From Sphagnum magellanicum (taxonomy: Eukaryota > Streptophyta > Sphagnopsida > Sphagnales > Sphagnaceae), in NCBI GenBank assembly GCA_021904315.1, contig CM038920.1, positions 4,216,001 through 4,280,000 on the forward strand: 64,000 nt of DNA, in the 5' to 3' direction. Below the pieces are notes generated by a model. The model ran no database searches. It saw nothing but the letters and a program-made list of their open reading frames with translations, and was not told the DNA's origin. Positions 27,396 through 40,374 of this stretch are shown here, piece by piece (position 1 is the first letter of the stretch; each line of letters opens with the position of its first letter). A program made the translations under genes and the position numbers.

Positions 27396-29432
27396 TAGAG
27401 ATATCTATAAAGTCACCCCCCGTCTTCACCCTCAAACCCCTCTTTCAATGGTATCCATGTAGCAAGGAAATTTTATTAAATCTGGGCATGAAATGCTGAA
27501 ACTTGGCATTTTATGCACAAGTAGCTGTATACTTAAGAACCAGTGTTTGGTGGCTCTCTAGTTTTTTGAGAACCGTCGAGTCCAGGTATTAGAATGTTTT
27601 GAAAGATCCAATCCAGTTCTTCTTTTAAATTTTATTTTCATCTTTTAAAGATCTGGGCAGGGTTTCAAAAATTTGCAAAAAATAATTTCACTCAGGTTTC
27701 AAAGCACTGATCCTCAAACATCTCATACCAGTCAGTTTTCAAAGCCAATTTTCACATATTGGTTACCATAAATTTTATTATCTCAAATATCAATTTTAAT
27801 GTTTAATAATAACAAAATTGCACAAAAAATTAAATTTCTTAAATTTCTTTTCAACATTTTATATGTTCACTATTTCATTTTGTTCAAATGAGCTTTCAAA
27901 TTACCTACCCTAAAGGAGAAATTACAAATAAATATGTTTTTTTTACAAAATAAGATTTTGTCAACTATCTGAAAATCAACCTACACATTTACAAGCAATT
28001 GAAAGAAAAATTAAAAAAAGATGCAATGTGCTGAAAATTTACACAATGCAATTGTGCAAATGAAATGCAATGTGTATAATTAAATGTACAATATCTAGAT
28101 AATTCCTACACACAACAAACAAACACATTGTCAACCAAAATTTCTCAAAAACAACATGAATAATAAAAAAATTCCTTAACAAACAAAGATTTTAAAAAAA
28201 AAAATTCACCTTTCAAATTTAGCCTGAAAAACTTGAATTTGAATAGCTCCTCCCACACTTGCAAAAAAACTAACAAGGGAAATACCAATCTAAAACAGGA
28301 AAAGCAAGAACAATAACATTGAATAAGGACCAACAAGAGTAATAGTAGAGATAAACAAGGAGCAACAATGTTGACACAAGGAATAGTAAGAGGAGTAGCA
28401 AAAGGAGCAACAATGTCAATGTAAATAATAATACGAGAGGTAACAAGGAATAACAATGTCGAGTAAAAACCAACAAAAGGAACAACAACGTCAAGCAAGT
28501 AGTAACAAGAAGAGTATTTGTGTTAAATAAGGAACAGCAACGTCAAACAAGGAGTAGCAAAAGGAATAGTTGTGTTAAGCAAAGAATAATAACATTAATT
28601 AAAGAACAACAACGTTAAGCAAAGAACAACAAGGAACAATGATAATAACATCATTAATAAAAAATGTTGAGAAAGCAATGTCGAATAAGGAACAACGTTG
28701 AGCAAGGAACAGTAAGAGCATCAACGACGTCAAGCAAGGAACATCGAACAAGGAACATTATAACAACTACTAATTATTAACCAAAACAACTAATAAAGTT
28801 AATTAATCTAAGCAATAAACAACAAACAAAGAAGAGAATAAAAAAACTCAAATACAATGACAAAAAATTTCTGAACACTTGTTTTATATGAAACGACAAA
28901 CGACATCATTTACTTGCTAAACCCTAAATTAACTAGTAACTAAACACTAAATTGTATTAACTATGAACTATCTAATTAATTCTAAACCTAGAACCTGACC
29001 TTGAATTTGTTTTAATACCATGTGCGAGTTTCAATAAAATATAAATTTACATTTTATTATGGTTTCAAAGGTTCGATTTTCACATTACATAAAACCTTGC
29101 TATTGAGTTTCGTAAAAGGCATCACTTAATGTGATACCCTAAGGTTTTCAAGTTGAAAATCGACTTGAAACCATGTGTGATTTTCACATTTTTTCTAGTA
29201 CCTACCCAACAATAGTAGGAACAGTGAAAACATATGTAACAGCAGTGGAGGCGCTCAGGAAAAAGGAAAGATAGGATGAAACTTAGTTTACCACAAAAAT
29301 TGATGGTTTTTTTGTTTTTCACCCTAAGTTGAATTTTAATGTACTTTTTTCAGCTTTTAAAAAAATCTTACCCTATTTATGACCAAACCCAGGGTGTTGG
29401 TGTATGTTTTCATTACTTTAAAGATATTGGAG
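27396..29432 (+). mobile_element. second MITE copy, split by about 1.66 kb
   Basis: The left part, 27396-27543, matches the left of the 26056 element (TAGAGATATCTATAAAG end, then the CATGAAATGCTGAAAC block). The right part, about 29205-29432, matches its right half (ACAGCAGTGGAGGCGCTCAGG, AAAATTGATGG, ATTACTTTA end). The segment between is absent from the other copies. A short overlap at the break (GAACCAGTG on the left, GGAACAGTG on the right) could be a target duplication. Confidence 0.7.
28265..28765. repeat. degenerate minisatellite of AAGGAACAACAACGTCAAGCA type
   Basis: Variants of AAGGAACAACAAYGTCAAGCA recur every 20-40 bases across about 500 bp. This lies inside the DNA that splits the MITE copy. 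The long minus-strand frame here is an artefact of the repeat. Confidence 0.75.
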
Positions 29433-30434
29433 TACCACCTTTTTAGGTTCAGCAAAAATTATATTATTTTATAAAATGTCAAAAATGTCAAAAATTAAGG
29501 TCCTCTCATGTTGAAAATTTTAAAAATTATTGTTTACTAAAGTCAAAATTTGTTTACTAGCACTTTCTATGGACTTGACACTGTTACCCTGCAAAAAACT
29601 AAGCTATTTTGTTACATGGTTTCTAGTTTTTTTTTCTTTTTGACTTTGTGTATGGACAAATCTAAAAAATAAACCCTACTTTTCAATGCTTGAAGGTATG
29701 CGAGTGGTTAATGTAGTATTTCATGCATGGGAGGTTCTAGGATCAAAATCTATGTCAAATATTTTTAAATTTAATAAATTTTTGTCGAATTTTTATAAAA
29801 AAATTGTGTCAAAATCAAAAATTCAAAATAAAATAATTATTCGATAGCAAGATGCTAAACCCTAAAAAATACTACAATACCTAACTCTAGTGTGCTATTG
29901 TGATAGCCCTAATAAGAGTGGACAAAAAAACAATGCCATAATTAATTACCCCATTGAATCACTAGTTGCTTCATCCATGAAATCTCTTAGGTTTTTGCAT
30001 ATAGGAGAAGGGTCTAGCTAGCTATAGATTAGTGTTGTGTAATTATTTGAATTTTCAGACATAATCAAAATTAAACACGGTTTCAGTTTTTTTAATATTT
30101 CAAAATGAGAGAACTGCCAATTTCAGTTCTTTGAAAAAAAAAAAAATCAAAATCAAAGAACCCCATTCTTTGTTATTTCAAGAAAAAAAAAAAAACCTAC
30201 AATTTTAATGAAAAAACCAGTGATTTTCTGACTGGTTATTTCATCTTCTTTCAAATTTTTTTTTGGGAAAACTATGGTTATATATTGTAACCGGGTCTTT
30301 GATTTTCTTGAGAACCACAGTTTGAACCATATGGACCACCTTGATAACCATGGGTCTGTTCCAGTCTCTAATATGTGCCCAACACCACTACTACTGCATT
30401 GGACCTTTCTTTAATAATATGATTTGAGACACTT

Positions 30435-30655
30435 GGGTTTAGGGTTTAGGGCCAAGTGCCAAGAAGGGTCTACAGATAGATAGACTTTTGTAGACCCTTC
30501 TCCAGTGTAAAATGGTACATTTTTTATCACGTTAAAAAGTAAAAAAAAGAAAAAAAAATTCTCAAAAATTCTCAAAAAGATATTAAATACTTAAAAAAGA
30601 AATATCTTAAGATACCCCAACTATGGAATGTTGTGCACCTAAACCCTAAACCCTA
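30435..30655. repeat. pair of telomere-like motifs in opposite orientation
   Basis: GGGTTTAGGGTTTAGGG is at 30435-30451, and CCTAAACCCTAAACCCTA is at 30638-30655. TTTAGGG is the common plant telomere unit. Each side has only two to three units, so they may be chance teloboxes, end-repair scars or part of a transposon. Confidence 0.7.
30462..30501. repeat. perfect 13-bp inverted repeat (hairpin)
   Basis: AGAAGGGTCTACA at 30462-30474 pairs with TGTAGACCCTTCT at 30489-30501 across a 14-base loop. It lies between the two telomere-like motifs. No CTRR follows it closely, so it is not an obvious Helitron end. Confidence 0.85.
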
Positions 30656-31161
30656 TTCCTTTTAAAGATTAACCTCGGGTCCCGGTTTCAACATTATAAA
30701 ATTTATTTGGAGGTTTTATGGGTGGGGGTTTTGAGCCTGGTTCTTCCCCCTTTCTAAAACCTTTCAATGTCTGTTTTAATAACACATTTCTTTTTCAAAC
30801 TCAAGAATTTTTGAGTTTGGTTCAAAAATTAGGTTACACTTTTTCTATGTACACATTACACATTTCTCAATGCTAAAGATTGTATGGATACACAATTTTT
30901 ATAACAAATTAATATAAAATAATTTTTTTTATATTGATACCAAGTTCAACAACAAATCAAAATTAATATTTTAAGTAGGTATAAAGTTCCCCTTACTTAT
31001 TAAGTTTTCCCCCAAAAAAAAAAAAAAAAAAAAAGAAAAAAACCAAACTTTCCTAATTAAATAAAGATTGCGATCGTGTGTTAAAAAATATTTTTTCACG
31101 ATTTAGTTCTGATTTTAGATCTAAGAACAAAACACTAGTTCCGCTCTTCGATTCTTGTGCC

Positions 31162-31378
31162 AACAAGGGGTATGTCACATTGTGACCTTGCCATTTACAT
31201 TAGAAAGTATCTTAATGCAAAAGAAGAATTATGGAAACTCAAATATTTCACCATCCAAAAATACAATCTTCCAAAAATCCTCTAAAAGAAACCCAAAATC
31301 CTTCAAGATATTATTATAACTCTATAATAACTAATCTCAAGTTTCAACACAAGCCAAAAAAAAATCATCTTTCAAAAA
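31162..31378 (+). repeat. dispersed repeat, copy 1
   Basis: About 215 bases are nearly identical to 57260-57473, differing by a few substitutions and small indels. The shared sequence can be read as SHCDLAIYI...LNAKEELWKLKYFTIQKYNLPK in both copies, so it may be a fragment of an element's protein-coding region. I do not recognise the family. Confidence 0.8.
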
Positions 31379-31620
31379 ATCCTCAGCCATAGATGGCCCA
31401 TTCTACCATGGAAACCCCTCCCTCCAAAGAAGCAATTACACAAACGGAATTTGATGTGTGAAGATTATTGCCCAAATGGTGTAATTAAGGTATTAAGGTG
31501 TAAAATAGTTTTGGGTTGCTTTTAAACATTATGAATATCCCATCCTAATAATACAACCAGTGTTCTTTTATGCTGAAATATCCCCAAAAAAATCCAGTGT
31601 GGAGTGCACAAAGGGGTTTT

Positions 31621-31630
<10 letters not shown>

Positions 31631-31651
<21 letters not shown>

Positions 31652-31658
31652 GGGGGGG
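31631..31658. repeat. poly-G homopolymer, 28 nt
   Basis: It is an uninterrupted G run directly after a poly-T run. Length estimates of such tracts are prone to sequencing error. Confidence 0.9.
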
Positions 31659-31959
31659 AATGCACCAAAGTCGCCATATTTTGAGGAAAAAAGATCTGAG
31701 ATTGCCATATTTAGACAATGAGTTCCTAAAGATTGTGTAAACAAAGACCGATTATTAAAGATTTAATACTTTCCTTTTACCACCTTACCCACTTTAGGCC
31801 CACTTTACCGTTGGGGTGGGTTTGGGGTTTACAATAGTGTTCAGTCGATTAACCTTGGGTGAACCAACATCTTACCAATACTGGTACCATGGTTAGAATC
31901 CCCAAAAAAATTTATTATTTTGGGTGTTTTAGCCCGGCACAAAACTTGACTCACTCTTT

Positions 31960-33038
31960 ACTTTATATATATATACCCGCCACTATGTACCATCCTGGTA
32001 CCCACCGGATATTATAGTCCAAATGTGAAAACTAATGTGGATTACAGCACATAAAGGAAAGCATACTCCATTCACACTGCCACCAAGTGCAGAGGGTTTT
32101 ACAAATGTGAAAAGGAAAATACTAGTTACAACACTGTGCCACATCCTAATAATTTATTTACCTTTCTTACCACGTTGCTATTTTTACTGCTTGACCGAGT
32201 CTTGCCCTAAATTGCTGCCCGCTTTGGATTCCCTTCCCTTCACTTCGCTTCCTTGCTTCCTCTTTCGCTGAGTTGTTTGTTGTTCCCTTGTGCGTCGCGC
32301 CACAAACTCTCCCTCTTTGTGATCGCGTGTGCATCTCGTTGCGTGCGTGTCTGTGTGCGCGCTGGCCTAGCTCGACGACCTCTTTGGTGCTGCCAACAAG
32401 CAAGGTATGCCCCTCTTCAGGTAGCAGCTTTATTTTATTTTTTTGGGGGGGGGTGGCCCAACCCCTCCCTCCCTTGTCCATCTCGCTTTCGTTTCCTTGC
32501 TGCTTTTGGATCACATTTTGCACCAACTCTGCAATCTCTGTGGTTTCACGTGTTTTTGGGAAACCCAAGAGAAGTTACAAACCAGAAAATTTGGAAGCAG
32601 GAAATGGTAATGATGATGATGGTTATGGATTTTGAGGAATTCAATTCATTCTTGTGTTGGTTTGGGGTTTTTTTTTTGGGGGGGGTGGGGGCAGGGTTAT
32701 GGGTGGTAAGGATGACGTGCTGTGACTGCTACTAGGGTAGTGTTTGTCTTGAGAAAGACCCATCTGGACCAAATGAATTATGTCTTGGGTTACTGGGGAG
32801 TAGCTGTTTGTGGTCATAAGATTTTAGGGTTTAGCGGTTTGGAATTTTCTTCTAGGAAGAGGAAATGGAAGAATCCAATTTGTGATTGTAAGTGAAGGAT
32901 TTGTGCCAATTGGGCTTGATCTGCTGCTGGATTGTTGAGGAATTTTTTGTTGTTGCAATTTGGGTTGCAGTTGTGAATTGAGTTTGACTAATTTTTGGCT
33001 CAAAGTTAAAGGAATTGTTGATACTGCAGGTGGTGCAG
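31960..33038 (+). promoter_or_regulatory. candidate promoter and 5' leader of the RING gene
   Basis: A TATA-like run (TTTATATATATATA) lies at about 31963-31977. GC- and CT-richer DNA typical of a leader begins near 32200. A plausible non-coding first exon would end at AAGCAAG before GTATGC near 32405, with its acceptor at TACTGCAG (33029), ten bases before the ATG. Transcript evidence is lacking, so this is inference. Confidence 0.35.
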
Positions 33039-36000
33039 ATGGAAGGATGTGAAGCTCGTGGAACAGGATCAGCTGGAGTGATGAGTGGGATGGTGGAGGA
33101 GGAAGAAGAAGTGGATGAAAGAGTGTCTGCCATTCTGCACTTGCAGCATGTGCAGCAGAAGCAGGAGCAAATTCAGCTTCTGGAAGCTCATCCCGTGACA
33201 AATGCTGATGTTGAGTTTCGGAGAGGATTGGAGGAGCTGGTGCAGGATCATCTCAACACATGCATGGCAATTGCCTCTTGTAGTTCTGCTCATGAGATCA
33301 GTATGAGCAACAGTGGCTCAAATTCCTTCTCAGCACTGCAAGAGGAGACCAGTGAGCACCATAATTTGGGTTCAGCAAGCACACATCAGAACCATCCTGA
33401 AGTGCATCTCACAGATGTGCTCAAGGAGGCGAGCGGGTCCTTTTCACGATGCAGTTCCTGCCAAAATATGCAGGTTGATCAGTTCCAGGATGACCATAGC
33501 AACAACATTGAAAGAGGAGGAGGAGGAGCAGAAGAAGACTTGGGTCATCTGCAGCAACCATTGTTTGATGAAAATCTCACAAACAGCACACATTCTCCCG
33601 ATTTGCCACGTAGACGGCAATCAAGAGTCATGCAGATGTGGGACACGAGGACAGAGGAAATGATTACCACTCTGGAAAGGCAAGCTCGTGAGGCTGAGTT
33701 ACTTGCTCTGGCTGGAAGGCACACGGTTTCCATGTTGGATGCTTCATTTCTACAAGAGACTCCATCAGTGCGCTCACCAGAAAGTGCACCTGAAAGGCCT
33801 CGCAGGAGATCATCCTCCTTGGTACAAATGTGGAGGGGATTTGAAGGTGAGCCAGGGATTTCTAGGGACATGACTCGTCCTTCCACTGAGGAAACCACCA
33901 TAAGTGTGAGAGAGCCAGGGCCCGAAAATTCAGCACAGAATGAGGCAGAATTGACTCCAGGAGCATCACCACGGACAGAGAGTAATGGATCTAGTGAATC
34001 AGAAACCCAAGCCTACACACCTCACAGTATCCCTGCCCATCCAACAAGTGGGGAAGTGAATGATCTTCAGAGGACAGAGGGAAGAAGCTCACTAGAATTT
34101 GCACAGGGAGGTGGCGGGGAGAGAGAGAGGGTGAGCCAGATTGTGCAACATTGGGCAAGGGAAAGTGGAGTGGAAGCAGGTGAGGCTGACTCTAGTGGAA
34201 ACCAGAATGAGAGGAACCCCTGGTTGGGTCAAAGTGAAAGGGAAAGGGTGAGGCAGCTAGTAAGGGCTTGGGTGCAAACAAGTAGCCAGCATGGGCTTGA
34301 TGGCCTGGTAGATGTGTTGCAGAGACCGGAGTCGCAAGGGGAAACGAGTATGATTGAGGAAGATGTGCATCCAGGAGGAAGTGCTGCAGGTAGTAGGGAC
34401 TCTGACCAAATGGACATGGATGTGCACCACCAGCACACCTCGCATATGCTCTTAGAGTTGCTATTGAGGAGTGAGAGGGAGCGGCAGAGGGAACTAGAAA
34501 GACTTCAGGAGCTTCGTACAGTATCAGACTTCTCCCAACGCAATCGTCTGCAGGTACACACACAAAGAAGCTCCTAGCTTGGATCATTTTCTGCCAAGTA
34601 AAACTATTTGTGCACTTTTGAGCCTTTCCTGACTTCAACACTTGGGGGTAGAGCTTTTCTCCTCTGGGCTTATATGCTTGCAACGCAGAAAAGTCAGTAG
34701 AGAAAGTGTTTTGCAGTACTACTACACCCGGCCTTAGTATTCAGTGGTCTGACATTGATACAATGCATGGATTCAGTACTTGCTTCAGGGAAGATTTCTG
34801 CAGTCAGTAGAGAAAGTGTTTTGTAGTACTACTACACCTGGCCTTAGTATTCAGTGATCTGACATTGATACAATGCATGGATTCAGTACTTGCTTCAGGG
34901 AAGATTTCTGCAGTCAGTAGAGAAAGTGTTTTGCAGTACTACTACACCTAGCCTTCATATTCAGTGATTGGACATTGATACAATGCATGGATTCAGTACT
35001 TGCTGCAGGGAAGATATCTGCAGTCAGTAGAGAAAGTGTTTTGCAGTACTACTACACCTGGTCTTGTTATTCAGTGATCTGACATTAGTACAATGCATGG
35101 ATTCAGTACTTGCTGCAGGGAAGATTTTTGCACAGTAGTTCCAACAATGAAGAACACAGGACAGCCTCCAGGGAATTAGACCAGCTTCAGCAGCGGCGAG
35201 CTGTTAGTGGATTGAGGTATCTCACCAATCCATTTGTTTGTCTCTTGTCTCTTCCCCTACTGTGTGCAATTCAGCATTTGGCTTGTGGTTGTATCTGCTC
35301 TCGCTGAAGGGCACATGTGCACATTCTGCATATCTCATTGGCTGTCTTTTGTGCAGTGACCTGGAATTCTCTAAAACTTTTGAAGGATTGCATCATTCTC
35401 TTGGCAGGGAAGCTTTTCGTTTTAGACTAGAGACCATTGTACGAGGCCAAGCCAATGCACGATCTGGTGAAGAACAGCTTACAGCTGAGGATGTCCTGCA
35501 AAGGAGGCAACAAAATGAAGCTGCAATGCCCATGGAAAGGCCAGCCATGGGAGTTGGTAGGGATTGGCAAGCAGTTGCTACTGCTCAAAGGGTTGAGTCA
35601 GAGGCCACTGCAGTTTACGACATGGAACTCCGTGAACTTCTTGGGAGGTGGGTGCTTTCAGCCCAGCTGACTTTAAGCCAATGTTATTGTTATCTCGGTT
35701 GCACCAGATGCTACAAAATTGTTTATTTTCAAGTGGGGAGATCTTGTAAGGAGAAGATCCCCCAAGGTCATGTGATGCTTGCGGGATATATTGGAATGCT
35801 TTATGCTCATCAAAGTGCTTACACTTGGTTGATTCTAGGCGGAGTGTGACGACTATACTGGCCAGTGAGTTCCGAGACAGGTTGGATCATCTGATCAGGT
35901 CACTTGTGCACAGGCAAGCACGCAGCCCTCGTGCCTGGCCAGTTGCAACACAGCAGCAACAGCAGCAGCAGCAACAACAACTGGGCATACACAGGGCAGG

Positions 36001-37105
36001 GCCAGGGCCTGTCCTAAGGCCATTAAGTGTACCCCCTCCCCCTCCTCCTCAACCAACATGGCAAAATGTAACTTGGCCACGACCCACTCGACAGCATAGG
36101 AGGAATCTGGTAAGTACAGTGAACCTCATGGTAGTCTGCCTTTAGACCCAATTGAAATCTCACCAGGATGTACTCCTTACAGTATTTCTGTTGGTGTTTT
36201 CCTGGCCATCTTTTGTGTTTATTCAACCTTCAAAGCACTGCATAGTTGATTCAGTACCAGTTTTTTGTGTGTGAGCTCAGAGTTGAGAAAAACCTTTTGA
36301 GTGGCAGAATACATGGCCCACCCTTGATGAGTATTGACTTTGTGTCAGCAATGGTGCAGGATTTTGAAATTGGTAATAGTGGCTTGAGGGAGGATGTGGC
36401 ACGCCTAAACCAAGGCATGAGTGAGATGCGGCGCATGTTAGAGGCATGTATGGACATGCAATATGAGCTGCAGCGCTCTGTCAGGCAGGAGGTTTCAGGT
36501 GCACTGCAGCGGATGTATGTGGGCAAAGGTACTGCACAGTCCCATTATGGGTACCTTCCAATTGTTACTGTGGAATTCTCTCTGCAATTTGTTAGATATG
36601 TAGTCTTCATTTGTATAGATACGTTGGTTTTAGCAGAATATATGAAGATGTTAAGGAAATGTGTACATGTGCACAGATGTACCGGAGGAGGCAGTTGATG
36701 GTTCACGATGGGTGCTGGTAAAAAAAGGAACTTGTTGTATTTGCTGTGACAAGCATATCAACTCCCTTCTCTACAGGTGTGTCCTTGAGTTTTTGACCCC
36801 TTGTCTTGCCAGTCAATCACCTCGTCCGTTCACTTGAATGGAGAATCTCTTTTTTTCTATGAAATGTCTTTGCTATGAATAACTTTCATAACCAAAAAAA
36901 AACTCAAGAATGAAATTGCATGAGCATACACTGAGTTTTAGTATTAGACTGACTGACAAGGGTTTTTGGGGAGTTTTACTTTTGCAGGTGTGGGCACATG
37001 TGCACTTGCCTGGAGTGTGCAAATCAGATGTTGTACGATAGTGGGACGTGTCCCATGTGCAGAGCTCCCATCATTGAGGTGCTGCGAGCTTTCACTATAG
37101 CCTAG
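33039..37105 (+). CDS. RING-finger E3 ubiquitin ligase, plant family with C-terminal C3HC4
   Basis: Exons by hand: 33039-34553, 35119-35216, 35408-35647, 35839-36109, 36360-36528, 36677-36776, 36988-37105. All junctions are GT-AG and in frame, giving 836 aa. I recognise the family of large plant RING proteins that includes Arabidopsis At5g04460. Features: acidic, Ser/Gln-rich N-terminal 500 residues with repeated RRxSxxVQMW and ERERVxQxVxxW motifs; [12 protein letters not shown] (exon 3); [16 protein letters not shown], then a run of 10 Gln (exon 4); a coiled-coil-like block with [20 protein letters not shown] (exon 5); and a RING at about 784-822 with C784/C787, C799, H801, C805/C808 and C819/C822, ending RAF-TIA. 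RING proteins pass ubiquitin from an E2 to substrates; this family's substrates are unknown to me. Met at 33039 is chosen because the intron acceptor at 33028-33029 precedes it closely. Confidence 0.92.
34691..35132 (+). repeat. 110-bp tandem repeat, four copies, inside RING gene intron 1
   Basis: Copies start at GTCAGTAG at 34693, 34803, 34913 and 35023, exactly 110 bases apart and nearly identical. Each unit ends with TGCTTCAG or TGCTGCAG plus GGAAGATTT, which is the 3' splice site and first bases of exon 2. The true acceptor is in the last copy (35117-35118). Confidence 0.95.
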
Positions 37106-38930
37106 ATACCTGTTGTTGTCTTCTTTAATTAATCCTGAGGTGAAAAAATTGTATTTGTAGTTTGGATTGGCCCTCAAAGTTATTGGGGCTTTCATAAACA
37201 GACTGCAATCCTGCGAAGGAATCCAGTCTTGTGGAATTGTGCTTAACTAGGTCTTGCTGGTACTGAGGCAAGTGAAATAAGGCGATCCCCCCTCTGTAAT
37301 CAATGAACCTGTAAATAGGATCCGTCTTTGGAACTCAGTTGGCAAATCTGCCTTCATGAAGTTTGGTTGCCTAGTCCTTTCTATGCTTCAGATATATATA
37401 TATATATATATAGTGTGTGTGTGTGTGTGGTGCCTTCTTTTTTTTTCCTTGGTAGGTTGCAAGGCAAGCTTTACACTAGTCTGGTGTTCCTTGCTTGTGT
37501 TGAAATGTTTCGCTGGTTTAATAATACCCAGCCAACAACGTGCAGGAAACAAAGTTTGCTCCTGCTGTGAAATAATGTAAATTGACTGTTCAAAAGTTTG
37601 TTGCACCGTGTGTTGGTGTTAGCGTCTGGTGCTTCTTGATGGACATTAAAATAGTTCCATGAGTGCACACATTCTTGTGTTAATTTTTGGTTTTTGATGG
37701 TACTTGCACAATGACGAGCTTCAATCAATCATGGAGTTTTTTTGTATTCAGTTTTCAATGATAATCTCTGCTGGACTTTAGGTTAATTACAATAGGATGC
37801 ATGGGCACTACCAGTCAAGTCTTAGGCAATGGAAAATATTTCTTCGAATATATATTTTGAATTAAAGTGTTTGATATGTAATAGATGTTTGTCATGTGAT
37901 ACATATTTTTTATGACAAAATGATTTGAGGGACGGAGAGTGATCATTTGAACTTAATTTATATATGGGTTTATGTTTTGTCCAGTATTCTTGCATTGCTC
38001 TAGAATGACATTATTGTGCTAATGCATGAATTCATATATGGTTTATTTGTGTTTTGTTAATAGTTGTGCATTTTGAGAAAGAAGGTTTGAAATTGTATTT
38101 GTTCATAAGGTTATGAAATATTGTTGATTGAGGTGCTTTTGTCAATACATTTATATTTTGTTTTCCAATTACAATAGTTGGACAATCCGTAGGCATGTTG
38201 TTTAATATGTTTTTAAGATTGAATTGAAATAAATTATTTTCATTTTACAAGGTCTATCGATTACAATTATATATGATATTTCTTGTGTGTTTTTTCTTAA
38301 ATGATCTAGGAATGAATTTGGCCCTTGAATTTTTTTGTTGAACTTGTTTGTGTGAATGCTATCATAACATGATAAAATGTTGAATTTATTTTATATAGCA
38401 TTGTAAACTTCTTAATTTCTGTGGTTGTTATATATTTAAGGATATGACATGCTAGTAAATTTTGATTTACAAGAATGTTTTGGAAATGTAATCTTAAAGA
38501 ACTATAAGATTGTATGATAAGCGTTAATGGATTGTATGATTAATTATGTGTGATAAGATTTGAAACAAATGAGTGGTAATTTGGGGTTTTTTTTTTATTG
38601 TATAATTTCTTTAAGGATCATGAGTTTTTAAACTCTAATGTAAGGAGGTTATTTAAAATGTTATTCAAGTTTACATCATTTTGCCACAATACTTATAATA
38701 ATTTATAATCTTTTTACATTTTCATATTAAAAATTTAGTCCCAAACATGTTTATACCATTGGTTTGTAATTAATAATTCTTAACATTTTATCACCTACTA
38801 CAAAAATTCTTCTATTGTTAAAAGTTGAAATTTATCATATGTTCTTATTATGATATCATGTTTTCATCACGAGATGTTTTGGGTTCATTGAAAAAATGTT
38901 TAATTAAATTACAAGCATTAAATGCATTAT
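37106..38930. other. 3' region of the RING gene and AT-rich DNA
   Basis: The first few hundred bases should be the 3' untranslated region. From about 37780 the DNA becomes strongly AT-rich with no coding similarity. Confidence 0.4.
37391..37430. repeat. (TA)n(GT)n compound microsatellite
   Basis: About 20 bases of TA repeat lead into about 18 bases of GT repeat, in the likely 3' flank of the RING gene. Confidence 0.9.
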
Positions 38931-40374
38931 AGTATAATTGATGTCAAATATTATTTTTATTGTGTATGTTAATTTCAAAAACATTAATGTAATATTACAA
39001 AAAAAATTTATACATATGAATATTAAAAAAATTATTGATGCATACTATAAAAAAACATATATTAGTTTTGATGGATGTTTGTTTTTTTGTATAAAATGCC
39101 TTAAAAAATATTTTTTTGTTCATTGATAGTTTTTTTATAATATTTTTTTTCATTTGTACATGTTAATTGGCTTGTTGACAAACATGAATTAATAAATTTT
39201 TTTAACTTTTTATTTTAGATTATGTATGATTTGAATATGTTAAATCATATGGTTCAAATTTTTTCCTGTTTGTAAATGATACATTTTTGCATAAGTCATT
39301 TACATTAGTATTAATTTGGTTTAAAATATATTATTGCAATTATTATTTCATCTTGTGTGTTTTTTCATTTTCCCTTGTTTTGGTGTTGGGATTAAAATTT
39401 GAAACTTTGATTTTTAACGTTTTTTTAGTTCATAATTAACATGTTTCTTATTCAAATGATAAATGTTCTACAACCACATATAATGGTTCATAAAACATTT
39501 TTTATACACATGAAAAAAAGTTAATTTTTTCCTACATTAATTATTAACAAATCATAATTATCATTAATTATGAATAATTTCAATTTGGAATTTTTTCACA
39601 TACAATTTTTTTAATATGATTTTTTTCTCAAATATGCATAAAAATATTTAAAATGTTTAATTTATGATGTATTTAAACTTAAATATGGATTTATTTTTGA
39701 AAATTAATGCAATATTTAATGACATCAACTTACGATGTATTTTTATTATTTATAACAAATTTTTATTTAATTTAAATTTTGAATTAAACATATTTTGACA
39801 ATTCATTACAAAATTGCTATGAGGAGATGGTGGCAATCATTGTAAACAAGTTTGTTGTAATGACAAAAACATTGAGAGTTTTGTTCCAACATGATGACAT
39901 TACACTAAAATTTTGTTTTTGAAAGACTATAATGGCATTGTTTGAGCATAGAGTTTATCGTAATGATCTTACTATGGACATGTTAATGTTGTTAAACATT
40001 TCATGTTTGCATAAAAATGTTTTTTTAACATGTAAAAATTTAAGATTTTTTTACCTTTTTTTTTTTCATTATTTTGGGTTTTGTTTACTATAAATATCAA
40101 CACATTACCCAAAGTGTCAAAATACAAAACACCTAATTGAAGTAAAAAATAAAACATTATGTAAACAACTGGGTAATTGAATTTGTGCAAATGAATCTAT
40201 ATTCATAACTAACGTCATGGAACTAAATAGGTTTTTCCACAAATAACTATTGTTTAACATTTATCAAGTTAGGAGAAGTTATTTTATAACTATGGTAATT
40301 ATAAAGGATTACTAATCCACTTCACATGTAGACAAAGATTTATCATATTTAGTGAATTTCATGGTTCATGGAAG

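Larger units (their letters stand above)
29433..31161. other. AT-rich DNA with telomere-like motifs and a hairpin
   Basis: No gene is recognised. Homopolymer A runs are frequent. The telomere-like motifs and the hairpin are listed separately. Confidence 0.4.

Noticed and set aside
28145-28498. Leucine-rich minus-strand frames that look like membrane proteins
   Set aside because: They arise from the AACAACGTCAAGCA minisatellite read in reverse; no start context or homology.
33545-34683. Minus-strand frames across the large RING exon
   Set aside because: They are shadows of the plus-strand coding exon, which splices cleanly into a RING domain.
34691-35132. CRISPR-like array
   Set aside because: Units are head-to-tail with no unique spacers, and lie in an intron of a plant gene.
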